This document shows, one piece after another, positions 53,802-63,569 of a DNA stretch of 64,000 nt. This DNA comes from Collybia mongolica (Eukaryota; Basidiomycota; Agaricomycetes; Agaricales; Clitocybaceae), in the NCBI GenBank assembly GCA_013420905.1, contig JAAXNY010000010.1:1488001-1552000 (forward strand), in the 5' to 3' direction. The notes under the pieces are model-generated. The model was not told where the DNA came from. It ran no database searches and worked only from the letters and a program-made list of their open reading frames with translations. Each line of letters begins with the position of its first letter. Position 1 is the first letter of the stretch. The translations under genes were made by a program, and so were the position numbers.

Positions 53802-55763
53802 CTACTCCTCCTCGCTGTCAGGCACGGACGAAGAGGAACTTGACGACGAAGAACCGTCATCAACCTCTGCTTCTTCCTCCAAGGGCGGCCAAGGGAGATT
53901 CTGGAAATCCGCGTAGAAGAGGAGAGCGCTCTCCGTGGCTGGCGTAGTCAGCAAGAGGTTTTGAAGGCCCTCCAGGCCTTCCTCCTTGTACAACCTACCG
54001 ATGGTGCCAACTATGCGCGCCAACAAGGAGTTGCGCATTTCAAGCATGCAGTTAGCGGCCTGAATGACCTCCGCGGCAAGAGAGTCCGCGTCGCCTAGCT
54101 GAGCATAGGCTTCAGCAACCGCTAGTAGAATAAGTAAAATCATTAGTAAACAAAAAGACAGAAAGAAAATGGCTTACTAGAAATGCCCGCACCAAGCATA
54201 GGCCCCAGATCCTCATGAAGCCTAGCGCGCTTCTGGGGAGCGAGACTGAAGCTGCACTTCCCCTTCTTGGCGGTGGCGCATTCAACGCACGGTTTACCCC
54301 AACCGTTGAAGGAGCACTCGATGTCGCCGCGGGTGGCGCACATCGTGCAAGGATAGCCCACCTAGTAAGAATGATCAGTAACAAGAAATAAAAGAGTAAT
54401 AAACATATGGTAGAGCGCCGAGGCGCAAGGTCAGCCAGCAGGGAGGTAATAGGGGATTGTAGCGGCGTCAGCTCCCGGTTGGGAACCAGCACGTGCTTGC
54501 GGCATGTCGCCTGAACCCTATCCCTAGAACGAGTGGTCTTACGTGACTGACGAGGAGAAGGGGCCGCGGGAGGTAACAACTCCGCGAATCCCTCTTGAGC
54601 CAACTGGCGCGCGATCTCTTCATTAAAGAGCCGAAGCTCGGGGACCTCAACCTTTACCGGCGGCTGCCCAGAGGACTAAGGAGATAAAAATGAGTAAAAG
54701 TAAATGAGTTCAAAAGAGAAAAGAGACATACGGGACCTGCTTCCGAGGGACGCAGCGCGGCATCACTGCCAGCCCCCTGGGCGCACGACATGTCGGACTA
54801 GAATTTGAAATCAAGTCAGGAATAATGTGAAACCCATGAAGTAAAGGATGGTATATACCTGGGGAACCGCGCGGCCTTTGCCCTTGGACCCTGCGTTACA
54901 CTTCCGCTTGAGGGGCTATTGAAATAAGTCAACCACAGAAGAAAAGTAATAAAAAGCAGTGATAGACGAACCGCTGGTACCAAGACTGGGGAGTGCGCCA
55001 GCAAGGGCGCGGTGGACCAACTGTCCCAGTACTGATGGTAACGGCGCGGTGCGCCAACCATGCGAGGAGGGACGAGGAAAGTATCCTGAAAGATACTTTC
55101 ACCATCGTCGCACTCGAAGCGCGACCCCACCTGGTCCAGGACTTGCTCCACAGTGGGAGCCTGGCCCTAAAGTAAAAGGTAGTCAGCTTGACAAGGGCAG
55201 GCAGAGTAAAAAAGTAAACAAGTCATTTACCAGAAGAATGGAATTGTTGCCCAGGTCAGTCGATATGACCGTATGCCAGGAAGACCACGAAGCCTTACGC
55301 GTGTCAACTGGGATGCGCATCACTTGAAGGTGAAGTGCGCGCAGGAGGAGAATAGCCGGATATGGCAGCGAAAAATGCGCGCCACGGACCACGCCAGTGA
55401 TGGCATCCTGAGACCAGTAAATAAGTAAATTAGTGAAAGGTTTTAATAAGTAAAAGATGGGCGTACGATGAGCATGGAGCAGTGATCGATGAAGTCAATC
55501 AACTCGTCGAGGTCAAGGGGGCCCTGATGGTCCATACGGGGTGCGAGCTCCTCGGCCATAATAATCCACCCTTGCTCCATGGCAACGAAGACATTGCCCT
55601 CGGCATCTTCAAGGAGGTCGGAAAATGAAGGGACCGGCTGGTCCACATAGACCATAGTGGGGGAACGGCCCTCAGTCGGTAAAATCGCGGCAGAGAGCGA
55701 GAGGGACAGCGCGGAAGGCGAGCGCAGGGCACAAGCCATGGCGGAAGTGGGAGTAGAAGACAT
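53802..55763 (-). CDS. Element B antisense gene 2, Cys-rich unknown protein
   Basis: A second multi-exon gene antisense to element B pol. Exon 1 is MSSTPTSAMACALRSPSALS to IDHCSMLI (start 55761-55763). Introns with GT-AG borders then join DAITGVVRGAHFSLPYPAIL, GQAPTVEQVLDQVGSRFECD, PLKRKCNAGSKGKGRAVPQ, SDMSCAQGAGSDAALRPSEA, SSGQPPVKVEVPELRLFNEE, a Cys-rich exon (GYPCTMCATRGDIECSF, GKPCVECATAKKGKC) and a last exon AEAYAQLGDADSLAAEVIQA, ending in a Ser run and PDSEEE. The Cys pattern C-x2-C-x7-C-x8-C-x2-C-x7-C is close to the fungal Zn2Cys6 binuclear cluster, suggesting DNA binding. One splice, before GYPCTMC, could not be fixed with certainty. No family recognised. Confidence 0.55.
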
Positions 55764-56213
55764 ATTGGTTTAGAGAAGTTGGAGTGTTGGAGCGATGCGA
55801 ATAGCAAAGAAATTTAGAAATGGGCTATAAAGTCCGAATTGTCTAAAACTTAGCAAGGGCGCGAGCTTTTTAAAACGCACAACCCTGCATTGCGAAGTTC
55901 TAAAGGACAAGCAGGAGTACCGATCTCTTGCTGAAGTGTCAGAAACATAACGAGAGAAAGGTTCAGATGACTGAAATATCTGTAAAGCAATGTCCGAATG
56001 TCAAGTATTCTCTCAGGAGACGTATATAACTGTCACGATCCTGATGGGAAGTAAACCTCTGGGCTCGATCCCAACATCGCACGCCTACCTGTCTAAAAGC
56101 GGAACCGTTGTAACCTTGTACTGAAAGATTAGACACGTGCAGACCCGAAGTATTGGACCAACATGCCGGCAAAGAGAGACTGAGGACAGTCTACATTTGT
56201 GGTATGGGGGAGA
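55764..56213. other. Element B region between antisense gene 2 and the 3' LTR
   Basis: 450 bases. On the minus strand this is the likely promoter of antisense gene 2; on the plus strand it ends in the purine-rich GGGGGAGA tract (about 56206-56213) that serves as polypurine tract before the 3' LTR. Confidence 0.5.
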
Positions 56214-57335
56214 TGATAGGGCCCGAAATTGTTTGCACTTATAAAGTCGACAAGTAAGGCTATTAGTATCATTTCTAATAACCAAGTAAACGGTAATAAA
56301 GGATTAGAGTCGAGCTCCAAGACGGCTAATCAGAGTGAACTAGTCTAATGGATAATACACTATCAGTACAGAGGACTATGAGTATGGTCTATTATTAGTC
56401 CTATTCACCATGCCTGGTTACAACCTCGGTGTCTTAGTTCATAAGTAACCGTTGTAGTATGATATCATTAGTCCAGGGATCATCATTAATAGGAGAAGTA
56501 ATTGTAAATTCGGGACTTGCACAACCCGATCCTAGTCAGGGGTACTTGGTGTTAACTACCAGAAGCGACGGGACCCCATGAATAGCAACTGGGACAATCA
56601 GGAGGAGTAAATGACAGTGCCGTGCTGTTTTAAATAACAAAGCACGCGGTCGTGACTTGATAAGAGTTTAGCCAGCTCTTTCAATATTTGATAAGTAACC
56701 AGTAAACGGCATAATTGGCACGCATGGCGCGCGTGCCAAGTTGTAGAGGACGCATCAGCATTGAATACAGATCCTTGGCGCGCGGGAGCGCAGTTCCATG
56801 TAAAATTTACAATTCCGTATGATATTTAGTTTGTACACTATAAATAGACTGTAGATGAGTAGCGCTAAGGCAAGGAATCTTGCCCCCACTTCGCGCTACT
56901 ATAGAGTATACAAATCACATTTGTTAAAACACTATTGCGTGCCCGAATTAAGGATCAGATTGCTTCAACGTGTCTTGATTGGAATTGATTGAAGAACCAC
57001 AGAATTAAAGAAACTTAGTTCACTTGGAACTTAGTACTGTATTGTCCGTTGGAATTACTAGGCACTTGGCCTTAGTGCACTTGGCACTGTATTGTTTGAT
57101 AAGTCGCTTGGACTTATAGATCCGCTTGGGATCATTAATAATTGAACGTACACTTGGTACTCAGTCTATTGGATCGAGAGATATTATAAATATACCTAGC
57201 AGGTTTTTGAACCTGTGTTGAAGCTTTTGTCTAAATCAAACCTGTTGAGAGATCATTGGAAAGGGCTTTGGCTAGTACTATTCAAAGCTTAGTGCTTCTA
57301 AGCACTTGAACCCAAACTCAAAACAGGCGATTCCT
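56214..57335 (+). repeat. Element B 3' LTR
   Basis: About 1,122 bases from TGATAGGGCCCG to GGCGATTCCT, followed by the target duplication ACTGT (57336-57340). The first 263 bases match the surviving 5' LTR. A TATAAATA-like promoter element is at about 56840 (CACTATAAATAGACTG). The 3' end is inferred only from the duplication and is not a standard CA terminus, so it may be off by a base or two. Confidence 0.8.
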
Positions 57336-57518
57336 ACTGTTCGTGTGTTGATTGTTAGGTTTGGTGTGTGTGTGTAAGGGATTACATTTCATAGCATCAG
57401 CGCACTTATAGCCCAGGAGCCCCCTTTCACCGTCGTAGTCGTCATTGTCGTTCTACACACCCTGCTGCCCTAGATCACCCCCGATAACACTCTACCAACC
57501 AAGCCCCGTGCCTCTGAC
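57336..57518 (+). other. LINE 5' UTR remainder
   Basis: Continues the LINE 5' sequence interrupted at 43167, with a short GT repeat near 57363-57374, up to the first ATG-led frame of ORF1 at 57519. Confidence 0.6.
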
Positions 57519-59082
57519 ATGGGCAAAGACAACCCACCTGGCCAATCTCAACGATTGGCAGAATGCGCCTCGAAACCGCTGGACATTTGCGACTACCTTT
57601 GCGGGTCCTCCTCCCCTGCTCCAACCAGGAGCACAACTCCTCAGAGACCCCCAGGCCTCCCTACTATTGCACAATGGGTCTTCTTTCAACCACCCACACC
57701 TGCACCTGCATTGGAGGAGGATTCCTCCACTCTGATGGATACTGTGGCAGACAACAACACCGTTACATTGTCGTCTGCCAAAGGCAAAGCCCCAGCCCCA
57801 CCTCCCCAGGACCAAGAGGAAACCTTGGAGGGGGTGGAGATGAACTCCTTCCAGGAGAGCTTTGACAACCCCACTGATGCCTTCCTCCCAACCAGTTCGA
57901 AAGAATTGGTGGAGATTGACGTCCAGGCGGCTACCTCATCACTCCATAACACAACAGAGCTTATGAACCTCTGGACTGAAAAGGGATACTGCGTCCCTGC
58001 ACACCTCACTGACACCTTTGCCACTGAGCTCCTCCAGGTCATATACTTGGCCTCTGAAATTGGCCTCATACGGCATGTTGCCAATGGGACCTCTCAAGTC
58101 GCCGCCCTACAACAGGTCATCGACAGCCTTCGGAGCCTGCTCCCCCCTGACGCTCTTCCCCCCCCCCCTAAGTACGGCCCCCCCACTTGTCCAATGCTAC
58201 CTCTGATCCTGCAGGTCTCCGCAGGCCCCAAAGGAAGCTCATCCCGACTTGGTCGTCCAGATGGCCTCCGCCTCCCCCCCCTCGGCCAACCCCGGCTCGT
58301 TTGCATCTACAGCAGCTGCTGCTGCCCCTCTCCCCCAACCTCCCCCTTCTAAGAGGAGGAAGGGCACCGCTGCCATGGTGGAGGGACTAGTCCAAATGGC
58401 CAAGTCTTTCCCCTTGGCTCCCAACGCATCCATCGTCCAAGTGCAACAGATCATTGTGGGCGGGGCTGCCAACTCCTGCACCAACACTGAACAGGCTCGT
58501 GCCAATGTGAAGCATTCCACCACCCATGGTTCCTCTCGGAAAGAAGTTGTGGTCTTCTGCTCCCCGCCGGTGTACTGGGACAATGCTCCCGTTATACCAA
58601 CGATTAACAGCATTCTTGGTTCTAATCGTCGAACCATCCGCACTGTTGTGGAAACATGGAACCATCTTGGGGGTTTGTCCCTCGTCATGGATTCTGTGCC
58701 TTCCAAAGATGACCTCCAAGTCCTCTACCAGTTCTTTGGCGCCAAGGTGAAGGAGGCTTGAGGGGCCAAAACAGAGACACGGGTTGAGGTCAGGTCCTCC
58801 AAGACCTTCCTCCGCATCCCCAACTTCCCCTTCTTCGGTACCACTGTCACCTATGACGAGTCCGGGAAGCCCATTCCCATCACTCCTTTGGAGGTCAAGA
58901 CTATCCTTGAATCCTGCAAATGGAAAGGTGCAATCCATCTGTACCAGGGGGCACTCCCCCGCGTGGTCAGAAACTCCAAAACGTCGGACTCATGCACTGT
59001 GTTCTTTGACATTTACAATTCTCGTGGAGGCACCCACCTCCGCAGCCTTCAGAATAAGAGCTCTGCGTGGCTCGGTCCTTGA
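57519..59082 (+). pseudogene. LINE ORF1 remnant
   Basis: Gag-like first ORF, beginning MGKDNPPGQSQRLAECASKP, Pro- and Thr-rich. The frame shifts near a run of about a dozen C (58158-58170) and continues with FPLAPNASIVQVQQIIVGG. It is stopped by TGA at 58759-58761 (KVKEA-stop-GAKTETR) and then goes on as FLRIPNFPFFGTTVTYDESG and LPRVVRNSKTSDSCTVFFDI, a segment typical of ORF1 of basidiomycete Tad-like LINEs. It ends at AWLGP. The zinc knuckles expected next are missing because of an internal deletion. Non-functional. Confidence 0.7.
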
Positions 59083-62000
59083 CCTTGTGTTTGTCCTGGC
59101 ATTCCAGGGATACACAGCTGACCTGATGATAGGTGAGAAGGGTGAACCAAATCACTTCCCTCTACTCCTAGACATCCCCCTTAGGGTCAAATTCCCTGAA
59201 GGGAAGATGTCAATTAAAATTGACTCCGAAGAAGAAGCCGCTTTCCTCGTGGAAGTGTGTTTACTTCTCAGGCTCATCCAAATCCCTGACATCATGTCAG
59301 CGGAACAAACTCAACTAGTTGCTCAGGCGATAGCTAAGGGCTTTGAAATGGCGTGGTCCCATCACACTAAGACTAACCGGGCTTGTGCCCAGTCTAAGTC
59401 TTGGTGGGATTCAGACTGCGCCCGGACGAGGTCTGAGGCCATAAGTTCTGACCTCCCAGAGGACTGGAAGGCCTTCAAGGCTGCCACGTGTAAAGCAAAA
59501 GGAAAGCACTTTGATGAGCACATCGACAAAATTGCTAATACTAACCTTAGACCATGGGATCTCATGGACTGGGTGGGCCCACGCAAGACACCGCCGGTCG
59601 AGGCCATCTCGTACCAAGGTGTGCCATGCAACACCACAGAGTCACTATGGAACGCGCTGCACTCCACCTTCAACTCAGCTATCGATAGGCCAATCAACCA
59701 TGACAAGCTGGGCAATGCTTGGACCTCACCCACAACCCGGGTGTGGGTCCCCTACTCTGCTGCTGAGCTGTCGGATGCCTTATCAGGCACTTCGAATCGA
59801 TCCACCCCTGGGCTGGATCACATCTCGTGGCGTCACCTTAAACGGATCACCCAAGATGATTGGTGTGGCAAACTACTTTTGTGGCTTGCAAACGCTTGTC
59901 TATCATCAGGCCATTGGCCCGCCGAGTTTAAAGCATCCATTACAGTGGTCATACCCAAGCCCGGTAAACCATCGTATGACACCCCCAAGTCGTTTCGCCC
60001 AATAGTTCTCTTGAACACGCTGGGCAAACTGCTAGAGAAAATGCTGTCCACCAGGATGCAGTTTGAAGCTGCTCAACACAGTGTACTCTACCCCAATCAG
60101 TTCGGAGGAGTCCGTCAGAACTCCACCAAAGATGCTGGTTGTTTCCTCACACACATTGTCCACTCCGGATGGTGTGCCAAACTCAAGACTAGCGTCATTG
60201 CCTTCAACCTTGCTCAGTTCTTTTCATCCATAAACCATGAGGTCCTCCTACACATCCTCGAGAGACAGGGATTTGTGCCAGAAGTGGTTGCGTTCTTCAG
60301 GTCATACCTCGTCGATCGTCATACTAGATACGCGTGGGACGACAAACTGTCCCCGCTCTTCCCGTCCAGCATTGGTCTGGGACAGGGCTCTGCCATGTCC
60401 CCTATCCTCTCTGCTCTATGCCTCGCACCCCTCCTCAAGGAGTTTGAATGGAGGGTTCGCATAGCTTCACTAATTTCCTACGTGGATGATGGCACCATTA
60501 TAGTGCAATCGGACATGTTTGAACAGAACCTTGTTAAGCTCAAGGGAGCTTACAAAGCTGTATTTGAGCTCACCCAGGCAATGGGTTTGGTTCTTGAACA
60601 CAGCAAGTCTGAGGGATTCCACTTCTCTCAAAAACACGGCGATATCAACCCTGACATCGACCTTGGCTACGCCCCATATACTGGGGACACCCCCCTCCGC
60701 CCTGGCACCATTTGGCGCTACCTCAGGTTCTTCTTTGACTGTCCCCTCACATTCAGAGAGCATGTCAAGCAATACACAAACAAAGCCCTCACCTCTGTGA
60801 AGGCTATGCTCTCCCTCGGCAACTCTGTGTGCGGGCTTAGACGCAAGCACAAGCAAATGCTCTACCAAGCCTGTGTTCTCCCCATTGCTACATATGGGAG
60901 TAGGCTCTGGATGTATGAGGGGGCCCGCATGGCAGGCCCTCTCGACAACCTCCGGAAAATGCAAAGGCGTGCTTGCCTTTGGATCACCGGTGCCTTCAAG
61001 ACATCCCCAAACAGGGCTGGTGAGACCCTTGCAGGCATCCCCCCTATCCACCTTCATGTTAAGAAGTTGATGGAAAGGAGTCATGTCCACTCCCGCGCAC
61101 TTCAGGCCTTGCACGCCTTTCATCACCTCATTGACGGGAACCACAAATTCTCTGTCGAGACCCTCAATGCCCACAACCCAAGCCATAGGCTTGGGAAACT
61201 TGTATCGCCTGTCGTGGAGGCCTGGGCTAACCTTGGCCTCTCTTCCCTGGATCTGGACCCCGTCCACCCACTCAACCAACCAGGCATGCGCCCCAGAGAC
61301 CTGTTCCCTGATCGCATAGTCTATGATATTGTCACCCCCCCACCTAAGGGCAGTGATCACTGCAAGGATTTCATGAAAGACCGCATCACATCGCTGAAGA
61401 GCGCTGTTGATGAGGCCTCTCACTCCCCATGGAGCATCTGCATCATCACTGATGCATCCACTCCCCCTCCTCCCATGCAGTCAGTCACAGTCTACCACGT
61501 ATGGCATGCCAGGGACCTATATGAGGACTGGTACACTACTGGCCTCTCTATGTCTGATGACGCCGAGCTGCGAGCAATTGCGGAAGGCATCCGACAGGCA
61601 GCTGACATTGGACTAGAAGACATTCATGATGTCCACATCTTCTCCAACTCCACCAACGCCCTTAGGTGTTCCCTTGATGTGTCTCACCACTCAGGTCAAG
61701 TGTCCACCCTCAAAGTGTGCAAGGTGCTGCTGCCTTGGCTGCAGCTCAGCACCATCCACAAGATACACCTCCACCACATTACAAATGGAGTGGAGATTGA
61801 AGACCACCAACTGGCACACATCAGTGCCGTCTCCACTTGCGTTGAGGCAGGTGGAGCACCAGTTATATCTGCTGACTTTGCACGATGCGAAGCAGTCACA
61901 CGCATGCTTGATGGCTGGAAGTCTCTCTTCCAATCCAAGAAGTACATTGGCTCCAATTTCCTGATGCTCTATGCAAAAAAAAACACCCTGCTCACCCCAA

Positions 62001-62293
62001 CCCATGTAAACAATGGGCCGTGGATGTGCAAGACTGGTCACAGCCATGCTTTGACCACCTGCATGGTGTGATGCATCACTGGACATGCTCCAATTGGGGC
62101 GTTCTGATCACAATTCTTCAGGAAAGAATCTGTCTCCTGTAGGTGCGGTGCTCCCCTGGAAACCATGCAACACGTCCTATATGACTGTCCGCGACATGGA
62201 CGGGAAGACAAGCCCAGCCATCAGCTGTGCTATGCATGGCTGGTTGACTTCCTCTCAGAGAACGAAAGCGCTTTTGCGTTCAACATTCCCTAG
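59065..62293 (+). pseudogene. LINE ORF2 remnant: endonuclease C-terminus, reverse transcriptase, RNase H
   Basis: Frame 2 resumes with VLDLVFVLAFQGYTADLMIG, the C-terminal end of the APE-type endonuclease; most of that domain is deleted. Reverse transcriptase follows: STPGLDHISWRHLK, SITVVIPKPGKPSYD, SFRPIVLLNTLGKLLEKML, AFNLAQFFSSINH (motif A with Asn at 60206-60208 where the catalytic Asp belongs), GLGQGSAMSPILSAL and SYVDDGTII (catalytic YVDD intact). RNase H has CIITDAST, DAELRAIAEGI and FSNSTNAL (Asn where Asp is expected, 61646-61648). A C-terminal zinc-like stretch, VSCRCGAPLETMQHVLYDCP, lies beyond two TGA codons near 62069 and 62105. The natural stop is TAG at 62291-62293. Dead by several independent lesions. 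Confidence 0.85.
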
Positions 62294-62397
62294 TCTTAAA
62301 CAGGCTAGGGGCGGTACTCAGTGTTCTAAGTGACAGCTATAGGGTGCTCCCTGCCCGAACATGCAAACCTGGATAATCGGTGGACTTGAAGCCACCA

Positions 62398-62421
62398 CCC
62401 ACTGCGGGGCACCGCAGTGGG
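62398..62421 (+). repeat. Hairpin in the LINE 3' UTR
   Basis: CCCACTGCGG, loop GGCA, CCGCAGTGGG: a perfect 10-base-pair stem about 220 bases before the poly(A) tail. Such structures can be recognition signals for LINE reverse transcriptases, but here this is only a possibility. Confidence 0.6.
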
Positions 62422-62747
62422 GGGCCTACCCCCTGGCGTAGATTGGCCTTTCCGGCCTGTGTACAATGAGCTCTGGCTCCATTCGCTAGCTCGACCTTGG
62501 TTGGGCAAGCATCCCAGCTCCGCAGCACTTTGTCCTCTGCCCCCCCTCCCCATTCCCCCAATTACTACTTGTAGTGACCAGCACATGTATTAGGTACAGT
62601 TGGTATATAAAATGTTGGAAAAAAAAAAAAAAAAAAAGAGGTGATATTATGAAAATTGTAGGTATAGGAGGTAATAGGGCTCTAACCATTTAGTATTTGT
62701 TTATAAAATGGTGTAAACTAAACATTTACCAAATAACAAGAAGGCCA

Positions 62748-63558
62748 TTTTTTTTTTTTTTTTTTGGGTCATATAATAATATTAGGCGCATGTGGGTTTG
62801 ACCCAGCTACATGCAGGCAGAAACACCTATTACCACTAAGTAATCTGTAATGGGCATGGTCCCCTCCCTTCATGTTGGTACCCCGTTCCACTCCCCCCCT
62901 TGTATTTTCAGGTCACCCTGGAAACCCATTACTCCCCCCCCCAGTGTTGAAGATAAATGTCCAATCTAAATGAATGACCTATACCTCAAACCTGCTCCCC
63001 CTCTCCTGAATCCCCCCTATTACTTTCCCCCCTGTTCCACACTGCTCTCCCAAAGTGATGACTCCCCTCAAAATGAGGCTGCCAAATCCCACCATTGGTC
63101 AATAAACTGGCATTCTCCCCAAGAGGTGTGCTCTGTGCAGGGACAGTAGCTGATCAGGGGCCAGACCCCTTCCTCCTTTTGTGTTTGGGTGTAATGGTTA
63201 AGCAAGTACGAATGAATCATCAAAAATGTTGGTGGTGATGCTCCCTAAGGATCTGTGCAAAGCAGAGTACAGGAGTTGTGGTGTCCTTGTGTGGCCTGGT
63301 AGTTGATGAGGTGGATGTGAACAGATTAGTGAAGCCCCCTGTACAGGCAAGATGAGATGACCCTGCAGATAGTCAGGATCAGCTCTGATAAGTTAGAAAT
63401 TTGGATATGGTGTAAAAGGATAGTGGCCCAGGCTGAAAGAGTGGTCTGATGAAAGGCAATGTTGATTAGGGATGAGGTGTTAGGTAGTTTAGGGACAACC
63501 TAGTGCAGGAGGGACAAATTCCCATGGTCGGATGGTGGTGGTAAAAGATCAAGAAGCG
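62748..63558 (-). mobile_element. Poly(A)-tailed retroposon, copy 3
   Basis: Minus-oriented copy (poly(T) at 62748-62765) of the family at 37335-38294 and 40334-41140, lacking the extra segment of copy 1 at the same junction as copy 2. A convincing target duplication was not found; only GGCCA is common to both flanks. Its sequence differs from copy 1 at several CpG/TpG positions (for example CTGCGCAAAG versus CTGTGCAAAG). Confidence 0.75.
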
Positions 63559-63569
63559 TTGGCTTTTGG

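Larger units (their letters stand above)
43168..57335 (+). mobile_element. Element B: Ty3-type LTR retrotransposon with antisense cargo genes, partly deleted
   Basis: Plus-oriented LTR element inserted in the LINE, with ACTGT duplicated at 43163-43167 and 57336-57340. The 5' LTR survives only as 43168-43430, matching 56214-56476 of the 3' LTR with two differences, both CpG transitions. Its remaining LTR, gag, protease and reverse transcriptase are missing. After the inserted element A, pol resumes near the end of RNase H and continues through integrase (49612-51579). Between pol and the 3' LTR (51580-56213) lie two intron-containing genes on the opposite strand. A purine-rich tract (about 56205-56213) precedes the 3' LTR. 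Confidence 0.82.
43111..62652 (+). mobile_element. LINE (with RNase H), split by a nested LTR element
   Basis: The outermost element of the nest. The same 15 bases, GAGGTGATATTATGA, occur at 43111-43125 and at 62638-62652, directly after a poly(A) tail (62619-62637). The LINE therefore runs from 43126 to 62637, interrupted by element B (43168-57335). Its own sequence is 43126-43167 plus 57336-62637, about 5.3 kb. It has remains of ORF1 and of an ORF2 with endonuclease C-terminus, reverse transcriptase and RNase H, in the layout of Tad1-like fungal LINEs. Both ORFs are damaged and an internal deletion joins them. Confidence 0.85.

Noticed and set aside
58784..59064. N-terminal 95 codons of the long open frame as part of the LINE ORF2 protein
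   Set aside because: This stretch is ORF1 coding sequence read in the wrong frame; true ORF2 sequence begins only at about 59065.
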